Shown here piece by piece: positions 30,130 through 39,634 of a stretch of DNA of 64,000 nt. The stretch spans positions 992,001 to 1,056,000 of the forward strand of contig NZ_CP097320.1 of assembly GCF_023515995.1 (NCBI RefSeq), written 5' to 3'. Position numbers and translations under genes: made by a program. The stretch is from Candidatus Mycobacterium methanotrophicum (GTDB taxonomy: Bacteria > Actinomycetota > Actinomycetes > Mycobacteriales > Mycobacteriaceae). Positions within the stretch are counted from its first letter, which is position 1. Every line of letters begins with the position of its first letter. The notes beneath the pieces were generated by a model that was given only the letters and a program-made list of their open reading frames with translations, had not been told where the DNA came from and searched no databases.

Positions 30130-33100
30130 GTGATCTCGAAAGTGTTGGTGGCCAATCGCGGCGAGATCGCGATCCGCGCGTTTCGAGCGGCTTACGAGCT
30201 CGGCGTCGGCACTGTCGCCGTCTATCCCTACGAAGACCGAAATTCGATACATCGCCTCAAAGCTGACGAGTCCTATCAGGTCGGCGAGATCGGCCACCCG
30301 GTGCGCGCCTATTTGTCGATCGACGAAATCGTCGACACGGCAAGACGTTCCGGCGCCGACGCGGTGTACCCCGGATACGGTTTCTTGTCGGAGAACCCCG
30401 AGCTGGCGGCCGCCTGCGCGGAGGTGGGTATCACGTTCGTCGGACCAAGCGCTGAAGTGCTTGAGCTGACGGGCAATAAGTCCCGTGCGATCGCGACCGC
30501 GCGCGAGGCCGGTCTTGCCGTACTGGCCTCGTCGGCACCGTCGGCGTCGGTCGATGAGCTGGTGTCCGCCGCCGCGAACATGGAATTCCCGCTCTTCGTC
30601 AAGGCGGTTGCCGGAGGCGGAGGTCGCGGAATGCGGCGTGTCAGCGATCCCGCCGCACTGCCCGAGGCCATTGAAGCCGCGAGCCGAGAAGCCGAGTCGG
30701 CGTTCGGGGATTCGACGGTCTACCTGGAGCATGCGGTAATCAACCCGCGCCACATCGAAGTTCAGATCCTTGCCGACACACACGGCAACGTGATCCATCT
30801 CTACGAGCGGGACTGCAGTGTGCAGCGACGCCACCAGAAAGTCGTCGAGTTGGCGCCAGCTCCCAACCTCCCGGAGGAGTTGCGGGTAAAAATCTGTTCC
30901 GACGCAGTGGATTTCGCACGTCACATCGGGTACAGTTGTGCGGGCACGGTGGAATTCCTGCTCGACGAGCGTGGGCAGCACGTCTTCATCGAGATGAATC
31001 CGCGGATTCAGGTCGAGCACACCGTGACCGAGGAGATCACCGACGTCGACCTGGTGTCCAGTCAGCTTCGCATTGCCTCCGGTGAGACGCTCGACGATTT
31101 GGGGCTGCGGCAGGAGACGATCCGGCCGCACGGTGCGGCGCTGCAGTGCCGCATCACCACCGAAGACCCGGCCAACGGGTTCCGGCCCGACACCGGCCGG
31201 ATCAGCGCCTACCGCAGTCCGGGCGGGGCGGGCATCCGGTTGGACGGCGGTACGAATCTGGGCGCGGAGATCAGCGCGCATTTTGATTCCATGCTGGTCA
31301 AGCTGACCTGCCGGGGCCGCGACTTCCACACGGCGGTGAACCGCGCCCGCCGGGCGATCGCGGAGTTCCGCATCCGTGGCGTGTCGACGAATATCCCCTT
31401 CCTGCAAGCGGTCCTGGACGACCCGGACTTCCAGGCCGGCCGCATCACCACCTCGTTCATCGACGAGCGCCCGCAACTGCTCACCGCGCGATCATCGGCC
31501 GACCGCGGCACCAAGATCCTCAACTACCTGGCTGACGTGACCGTCAACAAACCACACGGCCCACGAGCGTCGACGGTGTATCCGCGCGACAAGCTGCCCT
31601 TTATAGATCCGGCCGATCTGGAGGCCGCGCCACCGCCGGGCTCAAAGCACCGGCTGGCCGAGTTGGGGCCGGCGGGGTTCGCGCGCTGGCTGCGAGAGTC
31701 GCCGGCGGTAGGGGTCACCGACACCACGTTCCGCGACGCCCACCAGTCGCTGCTGGCCACCCGGGTGCGTACCAGCGGCCTTATGATGGTCGCCCCCTAC
31801 CTGGCACGCACCATGCCGCAACTGCTTTCGGTGGAGTGCTGGGGAGGTGCGACGTACGACGTCGCGCTGCGCTTCCTCAAGGAGGACCCGTGGGAGCGGC
31901 TGGCCACGCTGCGTGAAGCGATGCCCAACGTCTGTCTGCAGATGCTGCTGCGCGGCCGCAACACGGTTGGCTACGCCCCGTATCCGGAGTTGGTCACGTC
32001 GGCGTTCGTGGAGGAGGCGAGCGCCACCGGTATCGACATCTTCCGAATTTTCGACGCTCTGAACAATCTCGAGTCGATGCGCCCGGCGATCGACGCCGTC
32101 CGTGAAACAGGCGCTGCGATAGCCGAAGTCGCGATGTGCTACACCGGCGACCTGTCCGACCCGGGTGAGCAGCTCTACACGCTCGATTACTACCTGAAAT
32201 TGGCCGAGCAGATCGTGGATGCCGGCGCGCATGTGTTGGCCATCAAGGACATGGCCGGACTGCTGCGGCCACAGGCCGCGCGGAAACTGGTCAGTGCGCT
32301 GCGCAGCCGCTTCGACTTGCCGGTGCACTTCCACACCCACGACACCCCCGGCGGGCAGCTGGCCAGCTATGTGGCGGCCTGGCATGCGGGCGCCGACGCC
32401 GTCGACGGCGCCGCCGCGCCGATGGCGGGAACCACCAGCCAGCCCGCGCTGAGTTCGATCGTCGCCGCCGCCGCGCACACCGAGCGCGACACCGGTTTGT
32501 CGCTGTCCGCGGTCTGTGCGTTGGAGCCGTATTGGGAGGCGCTGCGAAAGGTGTATGCGCCCTTCGAATCTGGGTTACCCGGACCAACGGGACGGGTGTA
32601 TCGCCATGAGATTCCAGGTGGGCAACTGTCGAATTTGCGTCAGCAGGCCATAGCGCTGGGTTTGGGGGACCGGTTCGAGGAGGTGGAAGAGGCTTACGCC
32701 GGCGCCGATCGGGTGCTGGGCAGGCTGATCAAAGTCACACCCTCGTCGAAGGTGATAGGCGATTTGGCGCTCGCATTGGTCGGCGCCGGCGTGAGCGCCG
32801 ACGAATTCGCTTCAGATCCAGGGCGATTCGACATCCCGGAATCAGTGCTGGGGTTTCTGCGGGGCGAGCTGGGCAACCCCGCGGGCGGGTGGCCGGAGCC
32901 GCTGCGCACCAAGGCGCTGGCCGGTCGCGGTCCGGCCAGGCCCGTCGAGCAACTGACGCCCGACGACGAGGCCACATTGGCACTCCTGGGAGCGAAACGC
33001 CAGGCCACGCTGAACCGACTGCTATTCCCCGGCCCGACAAAGGAATTCGAGGCGCATCGGGACACCTACGGCGACACGTCGCAGCTGTCTGCCAACCAGT

Positions 33101-33522
33101 TCTTCTATGGCTTGCGGCAAGGCGAAGAACACCGGGTGCAACTGGAACCCGGCGTGGAGCTGCTGATCGGCTTGGAAGCCATCTCGGAGCCCGACGAACG
33201 CGGCATGCGCACGGTGATGTGCATAATCAACGGCCAGCTGCGACCAGTCGAGATACGCGACCGCAGTATCGCCAGCAAGATGCCCACCGCGGAGAAGGCC
33301 GACCGGGCCAATCCCAACGACGTCGCGGCGCCCTTCGCCGGAGTGGTCACCGTCGGCGTCTCCGTCGGCGACCAAGTGACCGCCGGCCAGACCATCGCCA
33401 CCATCGAAGCGATGAAAATGGAGGCGCCGATCACCGCGCCCGCCGACGCCACGGTGGAACGGGTGGCGGTGTCCGCTACCGCCCAGGTAGAGGGCGGGGA
33501 CCTGCTGGTGGTGCTGAGCTGA
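30130..33522 (+). CDS. pyc: Pyruvate carboxylase
   Basis: It carboxylates pyruvate to oxaloacetate. The 1130-residue single chain carries the biotin carboxylase/ATP-grasp part ([48 protein letters not shown]), the carboxyltransferase barrel ([38 protein letters not shown]) and the C-terminal biotinyl domain with EAMKMEAP (Lys at about 1096). The start is GTG. M. tuberculosis calls it pca. rsmD follows with overlapping ends. Confidence 0.97.
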   Translation: MISKVLVANRGEIAIRAFRAAYELGVGTVAVYPYEDRNSIHRLKADESYQVGEIGHPVRAYLSIDEIVDTARRSGADAVYPGYGFLSENPELAAACAEVGITFVGPSAEVLELTGNKSRAIATAREAGLAVLASSAPSASVDELVSAAANMEFPLFVKAVAGGGGRGMRRVSDPAALPEAIEAASREAESAFGDSTVYLEHAVINPRHIEVQILADTHGNVIHLYERDCSVQRRHQKVVELAPAPNLPEELRVKICSDAVDFARHIGYSCAGTVEFLLDERGQHVFIEMNPRIQVEHTVTEEITDVDLVSSQLRIASGETLDDLGLRQETIRPHGAALQCRITTEDPANGFRPDTGRISAYRSPGGAGIRLDGGTNLGAEISAHFDSMLVKLTCRGRDFHTAVNRARRAIAEFRIRGVSTNIPFLQAVLDDPDFQAGRITTSFIDERPQLLTARSSADRGTKILNYLADVTVNKPHGPRASTVYPRDKLPFIDPADLEAAPPPGSKHRLAELGPAGFARWLRESPAVGVTDTTFRDAHQSLLATRVRTSGLMMVAPYLARTMPQLLSVECWGGATYDVALRFLKEDPWERLATLREAMPNVCLQMLLRGRNTVGYAPYPELVTSAFVEEASATGIDIFRIFDALNNLESMRPAIDAVRETGAAIAEVAMCYTGDLSDPGEQLYTLDYYLKLAEQIVDAGAHVLAIKDMAGLLRPQAARKLVSALRSRFDLPVHFHTHDTPGGQLASYVAAWHAGADAVDGAAAPMAGTTSQPALSSIVAAAAHTERDTGLSLSAVCALEPYWEALRKVYAPFESGLPGPTGRVYRHEIPGGQLSNLRQQAIALGLGDRFEEVEEAYAGADRVLGRLIKVTPSSKVIGDLALALVGAGVSADEFASDPGRFDIPESVLGFLRGELGNPAGGWPEPLRTKALAGRGPARPVEQLTPDDEATLALLGAKRQATLNRLLFPGPTKEFEAHRDTYGDTSQLSANQFFYGLRQGEEHRVQLEPGVELLIGLEAISEPDERGMRTVMCIINGQLRPVEIRDRSIASKMPTAEKADRANPNDVAAPFAGVVTVGVSVGDQVTAGQTIATIEAMKMEAPITAPADATVERVAVSATAQVEGGDLLVVLS

Positions 33523-34073
33523 CGCGCATCATCGGCGGCGTCGCCGGGGGGCGGCGCATCGCGGTGCCGCCGCGGGGAACGCGGCCGACCACCGATCGGG
33601 CCCGGGAATCGTTGTTCAACATCGTGGCCGCCCGGCGGGATCTCAACGGTATGTCCGTCCTGGATCTTTACGCCGGGTCAGGTGCGCTGGGACTAGAGGC
33701 GCTGTCGCGCGGTGCCGCGTCGGCGCTGTTTGTGGAGTCAGACCACCGCGCGGCGGCGGTGCTTGCGCGCAACATCGCGACCCTTGGCCTGCCCGGTGCG
33801 ACGCTGCGTCGCGGTCTGGTGGGCGCCGTGCTGGCCGCCGGGGCCGCGGCGCCGGTCGACCTGATCGTGGCCGACCCGCCCTACGACGTCGAGGCCGCCG
33901 AGATTCACTCCGTTTTGGCCGTTCTGACTAGCCGCGGCTGGACGCGGGAAGGAACGCTCGCCGTTGTGGAGCGCGCCGCCACCAGCCATGCGCTGAGCTG
34001 GCCGGCCGGTTGGCACTCCTGGCCGCAGCGGGTTTACGGCGACACCCGTCTGGAGCTGGCCGAATGCTCGTGA
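33519..34073 (+). CDS. rsmD: 16S rRNA m2G966 methyltransferase RsmD
   Basis: The 184-residue protein begins [19 protein letters not shown], has the SAM motif [19 protein letters not shown], and the catalytic motif ADPPYD. It methylates guanine N2 in 16S rRNA. No in-frame ATG, GTG or TTG precedes the conserved N-terminus at a sensible distance; the codon at the expected position is CTG (33519-33521), overlapping the pyc stop as CTGA. I therefore infer a CTG start. A later ATG (33651) would remove the N-terminal RNA-binding part. coaD follows. Confidence 0.9.
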   Translation: MTRIIGGVAGGRRIAVPPRGTRPTTDRARESLFNIVAARRDLNGMSVLDLYAGSGALGLEALSRGAASALFVESDHRAAAVLARNIATLGLPGATLRRGLVGAVLAAGAAAPVDLIVADPPYDVEAAEIHSVLAVLTSRGWTREGTLAVVERAATSHALSWPAGWHSWPQRVYGDTRLELAECS

Positions 34074-34112
34074 ACGGCCGTGTACCGTTTTTCGTCGTGA
34101 GCGCCGCTCGCC

Positions 34113-34124
34113 CCCGCAAGCGGG
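34113..34124. repeat. Small hairpin in the rsmD-coaD gap
   Basis: CCCGC-AA-GCGGG, directly followed by GAGGTACCCCCACCTC, which can form a second stem. The 100-bp gap holds no gene. It could affect read-through into coaD; no U-run marks a terminator. Confidence 0.4.
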
Positions 34125-34173
34125 AGGTACCCCCACCTCATCGCTCCACCTTGTTCTGCAGACGGCGCGGGTC

Positions 34174-34668
34174 ATGAGCGGCGCAGTCTGCCCAGGATCG
34201 TTCGACCCGGTGACATTGGGCCACATCGATGTCTTCGAACGGGCCGCGGCCCAGTTCGACGAAGTGGTGGTGGCGGTCTTGGCGAACCCCGCCAAGAAAG
34301 GCATGTTCGACCTCGACGAGCGGATCGCGATGATCGAGGAGTCGACCACGCATCTGCCAAATCTGCGGGTAGAGGCCGGCGAAGGTCTGGTGGTCGACTT
34401 CGCCACTGCACGCGGAATGACGGCCATCGTGAAGGGGCTGCGCACCGGCACCGACTTCGAATACGAGCTGCAGATGGCGCAAATGAACAAACACGTCGCC
34501 GGCGTCGACACCTTCTTCGTGGCAACCACGCCTCGGTATTCGTTCGTCTCGTCGTCGCTGGCCAAGGAGGTCGCGATGCTCGGCGGCAACGTCTCCGAGC
34601 TGTTGCCCGAGCCGGTGAATCGTCGGCTCGCCGAAAAATTGCGCGAGGCCGGGCCCCCCCGTAGCTGA
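34174..34668 (+). CDS. coaD: Phosphopantetheine adenylyltransferase
   Basis: Penultimate step of coenzyme A synthesis: 4'-phosphopantetheine plus ATP gives dephospho-CoA. The 164-residue nucleotidyltransferase has the (T/H)xGH motif in [13 protein letters not shown], the substrate stretch [13 protein letters not shown], and [13 protein letters not shown] near the end. It is complete. The start is ATG; upstream is the 100-bp gap after rsmD. Confidence 0.96.
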   Translation: MSGAVCPGSFDPVTLGHIDVFERAAAQFDEVVVAVLANPAKKGMFDLDERIAMIEESTTHLPNLRVEAGEGLVVDFATARGMTAIVKGLRTGTDFEYELQMAQMNKHVAGVDTFFVATTPRYSFVSSSLAKEVAMLGGNVSELLPEPVNRRLAEKLREAGPPRS

Positions 34669-34719
34669 CGCCGCCAGCGCGACCGTGCGGAGGTCACGGC
34701 CGCGCTGCCGGTTATGTGG

Positions 34720-35427
34720 TCAGCTCTCGGCGAGTGCGCTGTGCAGCGACTGCTTCGCCTCGTTGATCGCGGTCAAGACCTTGCTACGCGCCTCGACCAA
34801 TGCCTGCTTCTGCTCATCTGTGCCCCTCCACATGATGGTCCGCGCGAGTCCGGCCAGCTCGACAAGTCCCCACCGGATCTTCATGTAGTCAGCGAACTTC
34901 GCGATCTGGGCAAGCATCGCGTGGGTGCCCTCACTGCTGACGCCCTTCCATGCCAGCAGGCTTGTTCCCCGCTCGGTCAAGGTAGCTACCCCGTTGTCGA
35001 CCGTGACAAAGCCGCGGAAAGCCAACCGGGCAATCGCGAACTCGACGAGCTGCTGCGGAGGCGTCATAGCACCGCCCGTCGCGTCAGCGACACGCGCCAC
35101 GATCTGCTCTGCGTTCGCTGGGCCCTCGAGCAGCAATGCGGCGGTGCCCATGACCACCCGCTTGCCGCGTCGAGCAAAGCCCTGACCGCCAAAGCCCTGA
35201 CCGCCGCCCCAGCCGTGGCCGCCGCCCCAGCCGTGGCCGCCGCCGCAGCCGTGGCCGCCGCCCCAGCCGTGGCCGCCGCCCCAGCCGTGGCCGCCACCGC
35301 AGCCGTGATCGCCCCAGCCCTGACCGCCGCCCCAGCCGGGTCCACCGGAACCAGGTCCGCCCCAGCCGGGTCCACCGAAGCCGGGCTCGCCCCAGCCGGG
35401 TCCACCAGAATATCCATCACCGAACAC
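34720..35427 (-). CDS. PadR-like winged-helix protein with Gly/His/Trp-rich N-terminal repeats
   Basis: The first ~95 residues are GGPGWG-type units that turn into GHGWGG/GHGCGG units, with many His, Trp and two Cys. A compact domain follows (RRGKRVVMGTAALLLEGPAN, LTERGTSLLAW) with the order of helices and wing seen in PadR regulators, then a helical tail ending NEAKQSLHSALAES that could dimerise. I chose GTG 35427 because AAGGAG lies seven bases upstream; the ATGs at 35445 and 35514 lack such a site, and 35514 lies inside the promoter. The repeat region could bind metal. The PadR assignment is by pattern, not search. Confidence 0.7.
   Translation of the reverse strand: MFGDGYSGGPGWGEPGFGGPGWGGPGSGGPGWGGGQGWGDHGCGGGHGWGGGHGWGGGHGCGGGHGWGGGHGWGGGQGFGGQGFARRGKRVVMGTAALLLEGPANAEQIVARVADATGGAMTPPQQLVEFAIARLAFRGFVTVDNGVATLTERGTSLLAWKGVSSEGTHAMLAQIAKFADYMKIRWGLVELAGLARTIMWRGTDEQKQALVEARSKVLTAINEAKQSLHSALAES
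35190..35310 (-). repeat. 18-bp-class coding repeats (Gly-His-Gly-Trp-Gly-Gly)
   Basis: On the plus strand, near-identical GCCGCCCCAGCCGTGGCC units (some with CCGCAGCC, which gives Cys for Trp). They encode GHGWGG/GHGCGG in the PadR-like protein. Unit changes of 18 bp keep the frame, so length variation between strains is expected. Confidence 0.85.
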
Positions 35428-35490
35428 TCTTGTTCTCCTTGTCATCAACGGCGACCGGCCAATCCGGGCGCCACTTGCATACCTAGCTCC

Positions 35491-35519
35491 TTGATACGCG
35501 GGATACCGATACATTTCAA
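35491..35519 (-). promoter_or_regulatory. Candidate promoter of the PadR-like gene
   Basis: On the minus strand, TTGAAA (35519-35514) and TATCAA (35496-35491) are spaced by 17 bases. Transcription would start near 35484, upstream of the GTG at 35427. The neighbouring MarR gene diverges from here. Confidence 0.45.
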
Positions 35520-35609
35520 TGAGCTTGATATAAAGCCCGATCGGCGGGTCGAGATTTTATCGGGGCGCGCCGGCCGATTGGGGCCGCGGGGCAGGCGATC
35601 CATGTCAGC

Positions 35610-36095
35610 ATGTGTGAGATGAGCGACATCGAGGATCAAACGCTGGGTTTTCTGCTCCGTCGGCTGATGGCGCGATTGCGACCCGAGGCGGCAACGGCGT
35701 TGCGACCGCTCGGGCTCGGGCTGCCGGAGTTCATCTGCTTGCGCATTCTCGAGACGTATCCTGGCCGCACCAGCGCCGACCTTGCCCGCCACACGCACGT
35801 CACGGCCCAAGCGATGAACCTGGTTTTGCACGAGCTGGAAAGCATGGGCGCGGTAACCCGTCCGGAAACGGCACCGTCGGGCCGTGCATTGCCCGCTCAG
35901 CTCACCCGCAAGGGCAAGACGCTGCTCAAGCGGGCGGAAGCGGCCGTCCGGACTGCCGAGGACAAGATATTGGCGCACCTGAGCCCGGCTGAACGACGCC
36001 AGCTCAAACGATTGCTGTATCGGGCGGGCGACCGGCCCGCCGAAGACGCGGCGACGAGTGCGTCTCCCAGGCGCAGCCCCGTAAGACAGAAGTAA
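35610..36095 (+). CDS. MarR-family transcriptional regulator
   Basis: The 161-residue protein has the MarR layout: N-terminal helices (DQTLGFLLRRLMARL), the winged helix (TSADLARHTHVTAQAMNLVLHELESMGAVTR, with the wing RALPAQLTRKGKTLL), and a C-terminal dimer helix. The start is ATG 35610; ATG 35619 (MSDIED) is equally possible. It lies 72 bp before the decarboxylase-type amidohydrolase on the same strand. MarR regulators often control aromatic-compound genes, so it probably controls that gene. Confidence 0.88.
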   Translation: MCEMSDIEDQTLGFLLRRLMARLRPEAATALRPLGLGLPEFICLRILETYPGRTSADLARHTHVTAQAMNLVLHELESMGAVTRPETAPSGRALPAQLTRKGKTLLKRAEAAVRTAEDKILAHLSPAERRQLKRLLYRAGDRPAEDAATSASPRRSPVRQK

Positions 36096-36167
36096 CGTCG
36101 CATACTGAGCGTCGGAGTGGGTACCTGATGGGTTGAAGTCCTGGTCGGCAAGAAAAGGAGAGCGCAG

Positions 36168-37121
36168 GTGAAATACATTGCGTTGGAGGAGGCGTTCTCG
36201 GTTCCCGGGATCGCCGATCCCATGCCTCAATTGTCGGTGCGGGCAACGCCTTACGCCGAGCAATGGCTGCGCAAGCTGCCCGACTTCACCGAGTACCGAC
36301 TACCGGAGATGGACGCAACCGGCATCGACATCCAAGTGTTGTCGCTCACCGTTCCTGGTTTGCAGGTCGACGTCGACGCCGACACCGCACGGAACAACGG
36401 CCGACGCGCCAACGACTACTTGGCCGAAGTGGTGCATGAGCACCCGACTCGGTTCCGCGGCTTTGCCGCACTTCCGCTACAGGACCCGAATGCGGCGGTC
36501 GCCGAACTGAATCGCTGTGTCGCCGAGTTTGGATTCTGCGGCGCGCTGGTCAATGATCGTCTAGGCGGTCACTACCTCGACGAGCCGATGTACGAGCCGC
36601 TGTGGGAAGCGTTGGGGTCCTTGGGCGTTCCGCTGTATTTGCATCCGGGGGCTCCACCGGCAGATCGGTGGCAGGTGCTCAGCGGTCATCCCGAACTCTA
36701 TGGGGCAATGTGGAGTTGGGCCGCCGAAGTCGCTGGGCACGCGCTGCGGATCTTGTGCAGCGGCGTGTTTGACCGGCATCCGTCGGCGACGCTGATTCTC
36801 GGTCACATGGGTGAGTTTTTGCCGTACCAACGAAGCCGCTTGGATTCTCGCTACGCGACCACGAATCCCGACTATCGACTGCAGCGACCGCCGTCGGCCT
36901 ACCTGGGTACCAACATCGTCTTCACCACCAGCGGTGTCTTCTCCCCGGCGGCCCTTGCCGGTGCCGTGCTGGAAGTCGGGGCCGATGCCATCATGTTTTC
37001 CGTCGACTATCCTTACGAGTCCTCCCGGGAGGCCGTCGACGGGTTCGAGCGGACAACGCTGAGCCCAACCGACCGCGCAAAGATCGCGCACGGCAACGCC
37101 GAACGCATCCTCAAGATCTGA
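36168..37121 (+). CDS. Amidohydrolase-family (de)carboxylase, hydroxybenzoate decarboxylase-like
   Basis: The 317-residue TIM-barrel protein resembles gamma-resorcylate, 2,3-dihydroxybenzoate and salicylate decarboxylases. It has the N-terminal metal motif ALEEAF, FAALPLQDPNAA, GALVND, the metal His in LYLHPG (about residue 163), LGHMGEFLPY, and the metal Asp in MFSVDYPYE. The LEEAF form (Ala where some members have His) matches the 2,3-DHB/salicylate subgroup as I recall it. Substrate is not provable. The start is GTG with AAAGGAG upstream. A broken ThDP gene follows 32 bp later. Confidence 0.82.
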   Translation: MKYIALEEAFSVPGIADPMPQLSVRATPYAEQWLRKLPDFTEYRLPEMDATGIDIQVLSLTVPGLQVDVDADTARNNGRRANDYLAEVVHEHPTRFRGFAALPLQDPNAAVAELNRCVAEFGFCGALVNDRLGGHYLDEPMYEPLWEALGSLGVPLYLHPGAPPADRWQVLSGHPELYGAMWSWAAEVAGHALRILCSGVFDRHPSATLILGHMGEFLPYQRSRLDSRYATTNPDYRLQRPPSAYLGTNIVFTTSGVFSPAALAGAVLEVGADAIMFSVDYPYESSREAVDGFERTTLSPTDRAKIAHGNAERILKI

Positions 37122-37153
37122 GCGACGGCGATCACCGCAGGAGGCCGGCAGCC

Positions 37154-38620
37154 ATGCCCACAGCGGATCCAACTGATGTACCCGAAGCCGCAGCCAACCT
37201 GATTGCGCTGCTGGCCGACGAGGGGGTTTCGCACTTCTTCATCAACCCCGGCACCGATTCGGCTCCGTTGCAGGAGGCGTTGGCGGCGGCGCGTGCGACC
37301 GGCAATCCCACGCCGCAGGCGGTGCTGTGTCTGCACGAAAGCGTCGCGCTGGCGGCGGCCATCGGTCACCACATGATCAGTGGCAGCAAGAGCAACTTGA
37401 CCAGCAGGCCGTCATGCGGGCATACGGGAAATGGCATATGGAAGTGCCTCGGGGCCGCGAGCTGCCCCTCATCGTGCGTCGCGCTTTCCAGGTCGCGCAG
37501 TCCAGCCCGACTGGCCCCGCCTACGTCATGCTGCCGCGAGAAGCCCTGATGGAGCCCGGCGCCGGTGCATTGCCGCGGCGACTGAATCCGGCTGTGCCGC
37601 CCGGGCCGGATCCGGTTGCGCTGGATCGGCTTGCGGCGATACTGGTCGCCGCAGCCCGGGTCGTCATCATCACGTCGCGGACAGCCGCCGACCCGGCCAG
37701 CGTGCTCGTGCTGGCGCGGATCGCTGAGTTGCTGGGTGCGCCCGTGATTGATCAGGGTGATCGGGCAAATGCGGTACTGCTGCTGGATTCCGAAGTCCCT
37801 TGGGTGCCGGCGCAATTGGCACCGCCCGACGATGCGCGCGTGGTGCAAATCGACATCGATCCGGTGAAGGCGAGCATGCCGCTGTGGTCCTACCCGGTCG
37901 AGGTCGCGCTGACCGCCGATACCCGCGTAGCGTTGCCGCTACTGGAGCAAACGTTACTGCGGCTGTCCACCGGTGAGCGGCAACAGAAGTGGACCGCGCG
38001 CCGACGGGAGGTCGAAGCAGAGATCACCCAACTGCGTCACGAGGCTAGCCGCAAGGCCACATCCGACCGGCCGGGCGATGCACCCGACGCCATGCTGGCC
38101 GCGCTGGGCCGCGCGCTGCCCGAGGACGCCGTGCTCGTCCAGGAGGCGGTGACCAACCGGCCGGCTGTCGGCCGACAGGTGCCTCGACAACCCGGACGCC
38201 TCTTCGACACCGGCGCACCGGCACTGGGCTGGGCGCTCGGAGGCGCCCTCGGAGTCAAACTGGCCCGGCCGGAGGCGCCGGTCGTAGCAGTATGCGGCGA
38301 CGGCTCGTTCAACTTCGGTGTGCCGACGGCTGCGCTGTGGTCCGCCCATCGCTACGGCGCCCCATTCGTGACGGTCGTTTTGAACAACCAAGCTCCCGGT
38401 AATGGACTTGTATCCCAACGGATTTTCCATGCAGGGCAGCGACTTTCCCGAGACCCAACTCAGCCCCGACACCGATTACGCCGCGCTGGCGACGGCATGC
38501 GGAGGTGCTGGGCAGATTGTGCATACGCCGGAAGGTATGGACAACGCCATCCGATGGGCGCTTGCCGAGGTCGAGCAAGGTCGTTGCGCGGTTGTCGACG
38601 TTCGCCTGCCGCGACCGTGA
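37154..38620 (+). pseudogene. Thiamine-diphosphate-dependent enzyme (decarboxylase type), broken
   Basis: Three frames add up to one ThDP enzyme. The first gives the N-terminal domain (FFINPGTDSAPLQEAL, LCLHESVALAAAIG with the cofactor-activating Glu). The second begins at QQEQLDQQAVMRAYGKWHME and runs through the middle domain to the ThDP-binding CGDGSFNFG and VVLNNQ. The third holds the end (MDLYPNGFSMQGSDF to VDVRLPRP). At about 37365-37385 an internal piece of roughly 100 codons is missing with a frame change; near 38400 there is a second shift. The enzyme should be non-functional. It was probably a partner of the adjacent decarboxylase. Confidence 0.85.
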
Positions 38621-38640
38621 CGACGTTCCGCGCGCAGCGC

Positions 38641-39561
38641 CTAGAAAACGACGGTCTGGTTGTCGTGCACGATGACGCGGTCTTGGCAGTGCCAGAGCAC
38701 GGCGCGGGAAAGCACCGCCCGCTCGACGTCGGCGCCGACGCGCACGAGGTCGTCAATGGTGTGGGTGTGGTTGACGCGCACGACGTCTTGCTCGATGATG
38801 GGCCCTTCGTCGAGCACCTCGGTGACGTAATGGGCCGTTGCGCCAACCAGTTTGACGCCGCGTTCCCGCGCCCGCTTATAGGGCGCTGCGCCGGTGAAGG
38901 CGGGAAGGAACGAGTGATGAATGTTGATCAGCGGACAGCCGACTGCGTCGAGAAACTCGGGAGTGACTACCTGCATATAGCGCGCCAGCACCACCAAATC
39001 GACGTTGCCGGCTAGTAATTGAAGCTGACGCTGTTCGGCTTCGGCGCGAGTGTCGCGGGTAGCGGAGATATGTACGAAAGGCACAGCGAAGGGCCGTACG
39101 TGCTCGGCTAGGTGGGGATGGTTGGCTATCACCATGGCTATTGATATGGGAAGTTCACCGCGACGATTGCGCCACAACAGATCTAGCAAGCAGTGATCTT
39201 CCTTGGAAGCCATAATCGCGACGCGCTTCGGCTTAGCAGCCTCGGTGAAGCGATAATCGATATCGAATTTGTCGGCCACGGTGGCCGCGAACTCGCGTTC
39301 CAGCCCGTCGATCGCCGCTGTTAGCCCGGGCAGATGAAAGATCGCGCGCTGCAGAAACGTTCCGCCCTCAGGTGCGGTGGAATGCTGATCCAGGGAAATG
39401 ATGTTGGCGCCGGCCCGGGCGAGGAAGTTGCTGACCGCGGCGATCAGGCCCGGCCGGTCGTGGCAGCGAAGCAGCAGCCGGCCGATATCGGCCGGCGGGC
39501 GTGGCCCGCCGGGTGGTGGCAGGTAGCTATCGGGCTGCGGCTGCGCGGAGGGCGTTGTCAT
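38641..39561 (-). CDS. purU: Formyltetrahydrofolate deformylase
   Basis: It hydrolyses 10-formyl-THF to formate and THF, balancing one-carbon pools. The 306-residue protein has an N-terminal ACT domain (RCHDRPGLIAAVSNFLARAGANI) and a formyltransferase-type catalytic domain with VVLARYMQVV, the INIHHSFLPAF histidine motif, and GATAHYVTEVLDEGPII. The start chosen is ATG 39561 (MTTPSAQPQ); an in-frame ATG at 39669 would overlap the permease gene end and add a non-family stretch. Confidence 0.95.
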   Translation of the reverse strand: MTTPSAQPQPDSYLPPPGGPRPPADIGRLLLRCHDRPGLIAAVSNFLARAGANIISLDQHSTAPEGGTFLQRAIFHLPGLTAAIDGLEREFAATVADKFDIDYRFTEAAKPKRVAIMASKEDHCLLDLLWRNRRGELPISIAMVIANHPHLAEHVRPFAVPFVHISATRDTRAEAEQRQLQLLAGNVDLVVLARYMQVVTPEFLDAVGCPLINIHHSFLPAFTGAAPYKRARERGVKLVGATAHYVTEVLDEGPIIEQDVVRVNHTHTIDDLVRVGADVERAVLSRAVLWHCQDRVIVHDNQTVVF

Positions 39562-39634
39562 GGCCCCTTCACCAGTAAGTCTCAACGTGACGATGACGGC
39601 GATTTGCCGCCCCGCGGGCCAGGATAGCCCCGCT

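Noticed and set aside
38641..39015. Long C-terminal extension of the ThDP protein
   Set aside because: It is the antisense of purU; the true end of the ThDP gene is in another frame and stops at 38620.
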